Shown one piece after another: positions 1 through 9,450 of a stretch of DNA of 64,000 bases. The DNA comes from Bryopsis sp. KO-2023 (lineage: Eukaryota > Chlorophyta > Ulvophyceae > Bryopsidales > Bryopsidaceae). The stretch spans positions 2,232,001-2,296,000 of the forward strand of contig BSYQ01000002.1 of assembly GCA_030272585.1 (NCBI GenBank), read 5' to 3'. A model generated the notes under the pieces. It was not told where the DNA came from. It saw nothing but the letters and a program-made list of their open reading frames with translations, and did no database searches. How positions within the stretch are numbered: position 1 is the first letter of the stretch; the number at the start of each line of letters is the position of its first letter. The position numbers and the translations under genes were made by a program.

Positions 1-1
1 A

Positions 2-755
2 GTTCAGCCATTCATCGAGAACTACCAAAATTTCAACTCCAACAGTGGCTGGTGCGATTGCTCCTCACCGTGGGCCCGTCTCATGCAAGCCTTGAGCCAC
101 TACTCGTACCACATTTCGAAGGGCGAACTCCTCCTGTGCGATCTTCAGGTAAAATACCACCACCCTGCCTTCGACAAGAGCGTCCCACTTTCTTTCGAGG
201 GGTCAACCCCCTCCTGCAAAAATCCGGCGTTGCTTTTTTCCGATTTGAAATGTGAGCTCTGCTTTGTCTCAACTACAGGGCGGCTGCTTTCAAAATGCAG
301 CGATTCTTACGGATCCGATCATCATGAGCAACGACAGGCGATACGGTGTGACAGACCTGGGCTCTGTTGGGATATCGAACTTCTTTGCCAATCATCAGTG
401 CAATGAATTCTGTAGGGGTCATTGGCTGAAGGTGAAGGAACCCAAAAGACACTTCAAGGCAGTGCCTGGAACAACCGTGGAATTTGTCCAAGCACCAAAC
501 GAAACGAGACTAATGGTAGTCCAACAACAAACACAGGAAGGTGGTTCGTCGACGTTGGTAACCCAACGTATAGTGGTGTTTGGTGTTGTAACCATTGGCC
601 TGGTTTGTTATGTCAAAGTTTTGATGGTGAGGCAGGCTATAAATAATGTGATTAGGAATACACTTGTATTTTCATTTCTGGACAGTGCGAGTTGGGGGTT
701 CTCTACCACCCTTCATTGGTGCAGGCTTCGTGTTCGTTTTTTTGCTCTTGGATGA
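2..755 (+). CDS. Alpha-kinase (MHCK/eEF2K type), C-terminal part, 2 exons
   Basis: Two exons can be joined in phase 0: 2-148, ending CAG before gtaaaa, and 279-755, after an acceptor ending actacag. The joined product is 207 aa and lacks its start, which lies off the left edge. Alpha-kinases are atypical Ser/Thr kinases. The visible features match the end of their catalytic domain: HYSYHISKGELLLCDLQGG, then LTDPI, then YGVTDLGSVGISNFFANH, and the zinc-coordinating end CNEFC followed by W. The conserved DLQG and TD-G elements and both cysteines are present. The ~110 residues after the domain are unfamiliar and include a hydrophobic stretch (VVFGVVTIGLVCYVKVLMV) about 98-117 residues into the last exon, which could anchor the protein in a membrane. 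A tail anchor would be unusual for this family. The end of the last exon is less certain than its start, and a further intron there cannot be excluded. Confidence 0.85.
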
Positions 756-3044
756 GGGTGATTGGATATCGAAAAGGGTCGATAAGATAGTACAACGCTC
801 TGGGCTCTTTATGAAGGCAGTTGAAGTTTCTCACCGTGTTGTTGATGCTATGTCAAAGGGTTTGGCCTGCCATCTGAGATGCGGGCGGGCTGGATTCTTC
901 CACCTCTTGACTGGATTTGGTTTCGGGGTTACTTTGTTATGGTTTGAAGAGGTGTCAAGTTTTCGATGTTTTCATTTGGAAGCTCCACATTTTGGGAGCT
1001 CTTTTCGAAGCCTCCTAAAAACCTTCCTGCCTAAGGGTTTTCCTTTTTGCACTCCCCATGCTTTGCCTCTGGCCAGAGGCCATGGCCCGGCATGTGTTGT
1101 AGTATTTTTGGTCGACTGTCGGCGTTGGTTGGCGTTGACAGAAGTTGTCGCAAACTGGGCTGGCACTTCTCAATCCGTCCTCCCCTGTTTTCTTTGCACA
1201 CCCCCGATGCTTTGGCTCTGTGTCCCGGACAGGGCCTGGTTCTAGTTTTGGTGATTGGTCCTCTCCACTGACCTTCCATTCCTTCCTGAACTTGTGCGGG
1301 GTTGAATTTCTGTCCCAACCGTTGATTCCTGAACTTGTGTTAGAACTCGCATGGCTTGGGTCTAACCAACGAGCGGTGTATTTTATCCCGTTATTCAGTG
1401 CTGCGTCCGAATTTCGGTCGAATTCCACGTGTTTCGGTACACAGGATTCTCGCTGGCATATAATATAAAGGTCGTGCAGCGGTCAACAACTGTGGTATTC
1501 TCGAGCACTGAATTGAACTACATGCTGACCCAGTCGCCTGCATGTGCCAAAACACCGCCTAATGGATCTCCCTCACCAGTAGTAGGTCCACGAATGCATG
1601 CACTGTACTACCTTTGAGGGGGTGGAGACTTAACTGGGACGACATTACGGACAATGTCATCGTAAGATCTTGCTCAAGGAGTCCAGAGGCTTTGGTGCTT
1701 CTCCATCCAAACAAGTACTCGTTCCCTTTTTCCGCGCCGAGACGCTGCACTGTAGATTTTGTTTGATCGCCATTGCAGCACCCAGGTCTCTTTTTTCGAT
1801 GTGCGCAGGAAAGAATTGCGAAGGAAGCTGGATATAGCCCAAAGGTCAGATATATCTTCGTTGAGTTCTATCATCCTGTTTTGGCATATGCATATGTCGG
1901 TTCCAGGGAGTGTGTCCTAGAATGAAACATCCTTGATCACTTTCTTACCACAATCAGGGCTGAGAGCTCCACGGCGCTCTGTGATTGATCAAAGCTGAGC
2001 GCTCCCAGGCCCCCCCCCTACGAAAATTGAAGGCAGTTTAGGCAAACCCTTGAGGTGAGCCGTCGATTTGGCTTTCGATCGGTTGTAGGAATTCGTGTTT
2101 TTCAAATCCAACCATATTCTTGAGGGTGTCTTAACTGCTTGGGCCTTACATTGTTTGTCAGTGGTTGGCTTGTATACTTACAAGACGTTATAGTGTGCTT
2201 AAACCAGCCGTTTGGTGGTTGGCTGCAATCGGTGTCCCTCGAGCGAAGGGGACTTCCACCCTCTCTTTGTCGCTTTGACCTTTATTCATGATGAGAACGA
2301 TATTTACCGTTTGTGTAGAGGTCCAGCCGCCGTTCGAAGGCTGCCACGCCGCCTCCAAAGAGCGAACTGGAACGGGGCCCAAGGACACGGCGAAGCCAAA
2401 TTTTGTTTCGAGTTTCGATGGCCGCACGCAATTGCCCAGCTTTTTATGTTTACTTTTGAGTGCTCTTAGAGACCCCATGCTATTCACGATGTGTACGGTT
2501 GATTGGTCGACATTTGGGAGTCTAGAGATTCTGTTTTGCGATTGTTTGAGTGTTGATTGACCCAACTCAGAAATGGAAACGAGAACCCGGCGGCTGGCAA
2601 AGGTCCTACAGCCGATCTGTGGGGATGTGATTTTCCTGCTCAAAAGGGATGGGGTGGGGTGCGAAGGAGATATGGGGAAATTGAGAAAAAAATGGTTTTG
2701 ACGCAACGGGACTTCAGGGTTGCATTTCAACATCTTGTATAGCAGTAGTAGCCCCATGGTCAACAGCGCCTTTATTCAAGCTATTCTTTGTTTCCCCGAA
2801 TGTCGTTATGCAAAATGAAAACAAGGAAGAACCCTGAACCCCCCCCTCCTCCCAAAAAGAAAGTAATAAGCAGAAGCAGAAGAACTGATGGAGCTGGAAG
2901 TGAGGCGAAAGAGAAAATATCAACACAGCAGGGAATGAACGGTATCCCCTTCAACCTTGCTGAATCAGGGTGTAAAGCGGTTCGGAAAAATATATATATA
3001 TTTTTTTAAAGATGTTTTTTTTTTCTACAGCAAAAATATACTTA
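756..3044. other. Non-coding or unassigned stretch
   Basis: I recognise no gene here. It contains copies of a dispersed repeat (1047-1245, listed separately). A 191-codon open frame on the minus strand (2188-2763) has no family resemblance and no clear splice context. A C-run lies near 2008-2017 and a CT/C-rich patch near 2838-2850. Confidence 0.5.
1047..1245 (+). repeat. Dispersed repeat family R1, two adjoining degenerate copies
   Basis: The core reads roughly CCCCGATGCTNTNGGCTCTG, followed by a variant of GCCATGTCTTGTAGTATTTTTGG and later by GTTGTCGCNNAACTNGGCTGGCAC. A longer copy is at about 1047-1175 and a shorter partial copy at about 1199-1245. Related copies occur at 3922-4105 (+), 4550-4604 (-) and 4806-4866 (-). 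I cannot assign it to a transposon class because clean ends are not visible. Confidence 0.55.
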
Positions 3045-3904
3045 CTCTGTCCCATAATAACTGTCCACTTATGTTTGGGGTTACAGTTCACGCGTAAGAC
3101 ATTCAATTGATGTGAAATTTTGTGGGCAGCATCTCTGATACACGCAAATGACGCCTACAAAATTTCAGATCCATTGATTGAGAGGTTGCGACGCAGTGAC
3201 TCCGAAACCAGAAAAGAAGCGAAAACCGTTTTTTCACTTTGACGACTTTTATTTTTTGCATATCAAAATTAGCCCAAAACTGTAAGATACTGTTATCAAG
3301 CAACAATTTACACTTCTTATAGTGTATCCCCAAAATTTGCTCTGAAAAGTCCACCTGGCTTTTCGTGTAATGCGCTTGGCATTTCGTATCAAAGTCCCAT
3401 TTTCTAGGCAGCTTGGTGACTTCCGCTCCCATTTTCGAGTGAACTGGCGCGAAAAGGTCTCTTGAGTTGCGTTTCCGACGTTTGCGAGGTCGAGGTGGAG
3501 TTCGCGCATTGCTCCGCTATTTTCGGTTTCAGAGGTCGACTTTCCCTCGGTTTTATAGTCGTCACGACAAATGAGCGACGACATCATGCTTTACTCACTG
3601 GTTCAATTACGACGAAACTTTGTGAGCTCGCGACAAAACATCTGAGGCATGTGTCCACAAAATTTTGTGGCAAACGACGAACGCTTAACGTGTCAAAACG
3701 TTCACGGGGAGGTGAAAAAATGGTTTTCGCTTCTTTTCTGGTTTCGGAGTCACTGCGTCGCAACCTCTCCATCAATGGATCTGCAATTTTGTAGGCGTCA
3801 TCTGCGTGTATCAGAGATGCTGCCCACAAAATTTCACATCAATTGAATGTCTTACGCGTGAACTGTAACCCCAAACATAAGTGGACAGTTATTATGGGAC
3901 AGAG
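3045..3904. mobile_element. Non-autonomous mariner/Stowaway-like element with ~195-bp inverted ends
   Basis: The two ends are long, nearly perfect inverted repeats: 3045 to about 3239 and about 3711 to 3904. Each begins CTCTGTCCCATAATAACTG. The element is flanked by TA on both sides (3043-3044 and 3905-3906), which fits the TA target duplication of the Tc1/mariner superfamily. The tip resembles plant Stowaway/mariner termini of the type CTCYCTCCGTCCC. The ~470 bp between the arms holds an open frame of 112 codons on the minus strand but no recognisable DDE/D transposase, so the element is probably non-autonomous. Arm identity is high enough to suggest a fairly recent insertion. Confidence 0.85.
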
Positions 3905-3921
3905 TAAGTATATTTCTTTCT

Positions 3922-4105
3922 ATTCCCCCGATGCTATAGGCTCTGGCCTGCCATGTCTTGCAGTATTTTTGGTTGGAATCCCTCCGTCAGGAAATACAAC
4001 ATTGGTGTGGTTGGTGGTGGCGTTGTAGCCTGCTGTGGACGCAACGCTCGTCGGGAGTCATTCCCTAGTTGTCGCGTATAACTTGGCTGGCACCTTTTGA
4101 GAAAC
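3922..4105 (+). repeat. Dispersed repeat family R1, longest copy
   Basis: It starts CCCCGATGCTATAGGCTCTG a few bases downstream of the mariner-like element and continues to GTATAACTTGGCTGGCACC. The same order of blocks is seen at 1047-1175. A gap of variable sequence between the two conserved blocks differs between the copies. Confidence 0.55.
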
Positions 4106-4549
4106 ATACAGGCAAAGTTACAATCATAGGCGTAGCCAGGATGATAAACTTGGGGGCCCCAGAAAGAAATTGGAGAAACAAGACAGAGAACACAAGCTTT
4201 CGTTTAAACAAACAAACAAACAAAAAACAAATTTCTTTCTGTTTTTTTCTCTGATTTTTTTCTGGGTGCACCACAAAATCATGAGGAGCCAAAGCGTCTT
4301 TTTTCGGGGGGGGCTGCCGGCAGCTCCCCCCCCCCACACACACACACTCCCGGCTACGCCGCCTATGGTTACAATGGGTAAAATAAAGGAGATTCCATGC
4401 ATGGAAATACTAACATGGGTGTCAATATTTTCTTGGTTTTCTCACTGTTACCAACAAAACTTATGCATAAGATGTCAAAGCCTGTAGGGTGGATAACACA
4501 ATGAACCGTTAGACAGCAAGATCAACCCAAATCGATTTCACTTTTACCA
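4106..4549. other. Unassigned stretch with low-complexity tracts
   Basis: No gene seen. It contains (AAAC)n-like sequence at about 4208-4227, T-rich runs, and a G-run/C-run/CA cluster at about 4308-4348. Confidence 0.5.
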
Positions 4550-4866
4550 AATCAAGCGAAAATATCACAACACATACCAGACCAGAGCCTACAGCATCGG
4601 GGGAATAAAAAGAAGAACCCTAAGCCAGCAAGGGTTTTATTTATTTCCACAATCAAGCTAAAAGCCTTGCCAATTGAGTGCACCCACCACGTCTGGTCAA
4701 TTCCTTGGCAATGTCATGAGAGCGGTGAATGAACGCTTCGTGCAGCGGAGTATACCCTTGGCTGTCTTGAGCATCGATATCAGCCCCTGAAAAAGGCGAT
4801 ATGAATCAACCAACCAAAAATATTACAAGACATGCCATGCCAGAGCATACAGCATCGGGGGAATAC
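4550..4866 (-). repeat. Two R1 repeat copies flanking an ankyrin exon
   Basis: Reverse-strand copies of the R1 core lie at about 4550-4604 and 4806-4866. They bracket the terminal ankyrin exon at 4653-4786, one in its 3' flank and one just inside the upstream intron next to the acceptor. Both are followed by a similar AGCCAGCARGGTT block. Confidence 0.5.
4653..4786 (-). CDS. Ankyrin-repeat protein, terminal exon only
   Basis: After an acceptor (cctttttcag) the frame gives one ankyrin-type unit: ADIDAQDSQGYTPLHEAFI, then HRSHDIAKELTRRGG, ending CTQLARLLA and a TGA at 4653-4655. The exon needs one leading G from the previous exon to give GAD, which is the same phase-1 entry used by the other two ankyrin genes in this window. 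DxQGYTPLHEA matches the ankyrin consensus DxxGxTPLHxA. I could not identify the upstream exon(s), which should lie on the minus strand above 4790. The exon may therefore belong to a gene broken by repeats, or its other exons may be too short or divergent to see. Ankyrin units are protein-binding modules and do not reveal the partner. Confidence 0.7.
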
Positions 4867-5732
4867 AAAGAAAAACACTTAGCCAGCAGGGTTCATATCG
4901 CTGGAATCATTCTATCCAGCCAGCTAATATTAACAACCAACAGCAAAAGGCTTTTCCACCAAGAGAAGAAAGCGGGTACTCATCATACGTTGAGAAAACA
5001 ACAGTGCATCCAGCCCGACAAGCATTCCAATTTTCGAGGTCGTGTTCAAGTGGGTCAAGAATTCTTTCCGGCGACTGGGTGGTGAATAGAAGCAGCACTG
5101 TACGTCTTACAAGACGAATTTGTTTGGGGGAAATTGCTCTGAGGATGTGGGTCATTAATCTCCAGTTTAGACAGGGGCTTTCTTGCTCGGGCCATAAGAC
5201 AATGACACAGGCCAGAAAAGAAAAAAAAAACATGCAATTTCAGTGTGAATTTTCTTATAGATGTGAAAGACTTCCACAAAGTTCAGGTACTAGTAAGCAA
5301 GTCATTAAGACATGAAGGCATCACAGGAGAAATATTACAAATTGATAGTCCCCCAACTGACTGGGTACATTTTCTTGCTTTAACAACCAAAAACTTCAAA
5401 AAAGTTTCAAAAAGTTTCAAAAGTTTCAAATCACCTGAAATCCATTTTTGCAATGGATGGTTCCAAGAAATTCGATTTTTTTTTTCTTGAGGCAGCAATT
5501 GAGTGCTAACTTTCCCTGATTCTCCCCAAAGAAAACCAGTTTCCCTCCTTGATCTGAATCCCCCCCCCCCCAAAAAAAAAAGTATGGAAATAGGGGACAA
5601 AAAATTGATGGAAAATCGAAGCAATCCACCCTGAAAAGAAATTACCCTGTGCATGTAACTTGATCGAATGATCGATAGAAAGAGAACAACAAACAAGATT
5701 CTTCAAATAGAACATTTCCTTTTTGACGCCAC
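4867..5732. other. Unassigned stretch
   Basis: No convincing exon was found on either strand. There is a tandem AAAAGTTTC repeat at about 5396-5428, a C10/A9 homopolymer junction at about 5561-5581, and several A/T runs. Confidence 0.5.
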
Positions 5733-8616
5733 TCAATGCGACTCAATTCGATTTTTGGGGTTCTTGTCCCCAGCATCATCAGAGAGGAGCGGCGCGATTT
5801 CCTGTGCCTCATATCTCGCAATCCATATCCCCACGATGTAAGCATCGATAAACAGTTGCGAGATATGTGCAATCACGCAAGGAATCGTGATCAACCCCAA
5901 ATCCCCCACCTCGCTCTCCTTCAAAAACGAAATAACAGTCACCGTAACCGGGAGCGTTTTCTGACTCGCCATGATGAGTACTGCTTTCCGCTCCCTGTCG
6001 CTCAACCGCAGGATGCCCACCCCTATAAAATTGAACGCCAAAAACACCAGGTGCATGGCGATCGCACCCGCGAGCGCTTCGAGAATGTTCACGACGCTCT
6101 GTTTCATTATCCCCTCCTGTGAACGGCTGAGCGTTTGCCACACGATGGAAACGAGCGACACGCTGCTCGTCAGACTGAGAAGCGTCTTGTACCTCGTGAC
6201 GAATCGCTGCACAGTCACGTGGGTTTCCCGCACCCCCTTCCCGATCAACAGAGAGACGAGTATAGTGCATGCCAATTTCACCACCAAACGGGCGGCGTCG
6301 ATGTCGATGCTGCTGCCGCCGCCGCCAACCACTACAGAGATCGCGAAAGGGGTGGTGAGGATGCCCAGCATGTTGGTGCAAACTGTCAGCATCAAGGCGA
6401 GCGCTCCGTTGCCGTAAGCTTGCACCACCAGGGTGACCCCTGATGTGAGCGTGGTGGGGACGGCAGCGAAAATTGCTAGCCCAGTCGCGAATTCGGGGGT
6501 GCTGAAGGGGATTTTGACCAAGGCGAAACCTAAGCACGGGGTTATGATGAGGATGGTGATGGCGCCGTACAGGAACCCGACGTCAGCTTTCAGGGCTGTT
6601 ATGATGTCGGTGGTTTTGAGCGTCAGCCCGGAGATGATGAAGATCGTGCACACGTTTATGGTTTGAATGAGTCGATAGTCGCCCACCTGGAAAAAGGGGT
6701 GGAAAAACGCAGTTAGCGTTCTAATATCCCTGATGAGGCAGGCCCCAGGGTTAACTGGGAAAGCTATTTAATAGGCCATGGACGAGACCAGTAGTGGTGT
6801 GTGATTGTGCAACAGTTTCAGTCCGACTGGTTCACCCACTGATGAGATCAGAAGGTCGGCTTGAACTCAATTTTTTCTTTAGTCAAATTAGCCCAGTTTA
6901 AGTTTGTGTTTTTTTGGGGGGGGGAGGGGGGCAGGCAGGGTGACAGAAAAAATCATGACCAGGCTCCAAAATAAAAAAGTGATATGAAACGACTGAGGAG
7001 TGGTCTGCTTGGTGTGATCCTTTTGAAAAGGGAAAGCTGAATATTGTTTTCTTTTGTGCTTTTTTGTTCAACAATGAATCCAGAAACATTTCTTTCTCAA
7101 CTTCAATGGGTGCCTGTAAACTCCACAGTATAAATAAATAAAAAAAGTACATATATTTCTAGCTAGTTATTTATTTTCCTTTGAGGACCACTTGAGTTAC
7201 TGTTTTGGTGGAAAAATGATGGACAGATGTATGTGGTGAGGATATGCATTCTTTTTGCCCCCTCCCCCCCCCCAAACAAAAAAAAGATTAAAAAAATATA
7301 AAAAAAATTCCAGCATATCACCTGCCATTCAGAAATCGCTTCCCCTGGATAAGGCCACAGCATTGCCCAAACCAAAGCTACAAGAAATCCTGCATGGTAA
7401 ATATCGGACACCAAAAAAAAAGCAACGTCAACAAACGATCCAACCTCTCGAAGTTTTTTCTGTTGAAATAAGTTCGAGAATAGAAAATCTACATACAAAA
7501 AAAAAGCTTGTTCTCAACTGATTTGACGAGAAGGAAACTTTTTAAAGAATGATCTCTGGTGGGTTTTCAACTTTCGTGGATCTGATGAAGTGTAGCACGA
7601 AATGATTTTTTTTTTTTCAACTTTCTCATTCAATTATCAGTTTTCAGTTTTCTTTTGTTTCCTCACTTTTTTTCTTCTTAATTTGCTTATCTATGTATTA
7701 ATCCATCTATCGATCAATCGATTCATTATTTTCTTATTTTTTTTAAATACCAGTCCCCACTGATGCTCATACTTATCACAATAATCACTATTATCATTGT
7801 CTGTAAGACACCCCTGGCACCAATAGGAGCATCAGTTCAAACCGTCTTTGGAGAATGTGTGTTGATCATGCCAGTCAGACACGTACAGTAGAAACACGGG
7901 AAGAAAGGGAGTGAAATTTGACCATCAGCCTCTGGGGGAAATCAGGCTTTTTTTTCTCGAAGTGCTGAGCTGCATTTTATTCGGTTGTCAATGTGATACG
8001 TAAAAAAATTCCGGAAAAAAGAAAAATATACCCAAAAGAGTGACCGAATATTTAGAAAATATGCCAGGCCAAAGTGTTGGAGAAACAAACCAGGGCAAAC
8101 GTTGCATCTAAGTTTTTTGTTTCCTGAACTCTCACCCAAAGGCAAGAAATGCTGCAGCACCGTCTTTTTTGTCCAAGCCCTGAGCAAAAAGAAATCCAAA
8201 AACTGCATCAAGACTTCACCTAGAAAGTCTCATCAATTTTTTCAGTGCTGAAAATTATTATTGCTACTATTAATAATCCATTTATTGACCTGTTCTCTGA
8301 AATGCTTTTTTCTGGGGGGGGAGGGGGAGAGCCAAAACATCAACACAAATCACACACTGGCGTTATTTTGTTTGAGGGCTTCACTACTGATCGAGTCTTT
8401 CCATATTGTTAGAGGAAAACCCATCCAGAAGCAGGAGGAGCACCCGTGACACCACCCGGCAACGCTGGTTCGAAAAAAGACATCTCTGTTTGGTAACTCC
8501 CCGAAAACTCACCCCCAGTCCCGCAATTTGGAGTCTGGAGAGGCAGCATCCCCACTTTGACCCAGCAACGGGACCTGCACCGCTGCCTCGACATTGTCCG
8601 CCTCCGTTCCACTCAT
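5733..8616 (-). CDS. SLC10/BASS-family (SLC10A7/YfeH-like) membrane transporter, 3 exons
   Basis: Proposed exons on the minus strand: 8616-8513 (MSGTEADNVEAA to SKLRDW), 7389-7322 (FLVALVWAMLWPYPGEAIS-EWQ) and 6686-5733 (VGDYRLIQT to RIESH, then stop). The last exon opens with GTG right after ttttttccag, so 6686 is an acceptor and not a start codon. The product is about 374 aa. Family features are SGLTLKT in the second helix, AAVPTTLTSGVTLVVQ (the PTT-SSG-type motif of this branch), and about nine hydrophobic segments. SLC10/BASS proteins carry organic anions, often with sodium; the substrate here is unknown, and SLC10A7-type members act at Golgi or plasma membranes. The DW/GFLV junction fits the family, but the exon 1 donor (after five Gs) leaves the phase off by one base. 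Either the G-run is miscounted or a tiny exon is missing. Confidence 0.8.
6687..7321 (-). other. Intron 2 of the transporter gene
   Basis: It runs from the donor CAG/gtgatatg at 7321 to the acceptor ttttttccag/GTGGGC at 6687. It contains a G-run near 6915-6930 and a C/A-rich tract at 7258-7300. No other gene is seen. Confidence 0.6.
7390..8512 (-). other. Intron 1 of the transporter gene
   Basis: It runs from the donor gtgagtttt at 8512 to the acceptor taccatgcag at 7390. It is AT-rich with T-runs and contains a TCTATC/GATC-rich patch at about 7690-7722. No exon of another gene is visible. Confidence 0.5.
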
Positions 8617-9450
8617 CGTTCCTTCCCCGCTAACGACAGAAAACCCCTCAGGTCCTTCTCTCGTCAAAAGCTGTGGCGGGGAAGTCCTTCCTTACGAGCA
8701 AGTCTGGTTGCGTTTTTGATATCGCAAAAGCTGGCAGGGTTTTGCACGGATATTAGTAATCACTTATTGCACTGCGAAATCACCCTCCTCCAACATGACA
8801 ACACCGTGCAAAAATCTTGCTTTAAACATCGCCCCTCGTTCGCGCATTGGGTCATAAATCGATTGCAAATGACATTTCCAACGAGTACGTGACATCTGGC
8901 GCTGCCAGCGCCGCACTGGGTGCAACAGGCACTCACGTCACCACTTACTGTCGACGAATCACAAATGACCGCGGCGCTCAGATACATATTCTCGGAGGTA
9001 AGTGTTCAACACGGACCTGAACTGACGACAGGTCGGCATGAAAACAAATCATTGAAATCGACGGCTAAGGATGAAACAAGACGTCTGTGTTGGTGTCGGC
9101 ATCAACGCCAACCCAGACCTAGATAAACCCGCCTTGGCTGGGTTAAACTCAGTGGAACGGCCCCTTTCCTGGGCTCGTGGAAGTGGTGAAATCGCCCTCA
9201 CGCAGGTCGTTTTCTTCTTGCCGTCGCTTGTTGGTTGTGGAGGGCAGGTACCAGCTCTTTTCAGTTTCCCGATATCGTTGTGCTCCTATCCTTTCGTTTC
9301 GTTTCGATTTTCCTTTATGGAGGAGTAGTTGTTCGATCTGAAGGCTAGCATTCTTTCTCACCTGAAAACGCCCTACGCGGGGAGTTTTCTTGTCGAGGCA
9401 CGCCGTCGTTGGGGACGTTTCCGTCTGTTCGACCCTAAACACGTCGCATC
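8617..9450. other. Shared 5' region between two divergent genes, with a candidate leader exon
   Basis: This stretch separates the transporter (-) from the 8-exon ankyrin gene (+), so it probably holds both promoters. A strong donor (CTCGGAG/gtaagt) follows 8997, at the end of an open frame MTAALRYIFSE. It could be the 5' leader exon of the ankyrin gene or of an unrecognised transcript. I see no TATA box that I would defend. Confidence 0.35.

Noticed and set aside
2188-2763. 191-codon open frame on the minus strand
   Set aside because: No domain, Ser/Pro-rich low-conservation look, and no promoter or splice context; length alone is not enough in this composition.
5004-5315. Upstream exon of the 4.65-kb ankyrin gene
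   Set aside because: Frames here do not show the ankyrin pattern and no donor in the required phase was found.
6686-6688. Start codon of the transporter at 6686
   Set aside because: The codon there is GTG directly after a polypyrimidine-cag acceptor, and the family needs an N-terminal helix that is found in upstream exons.
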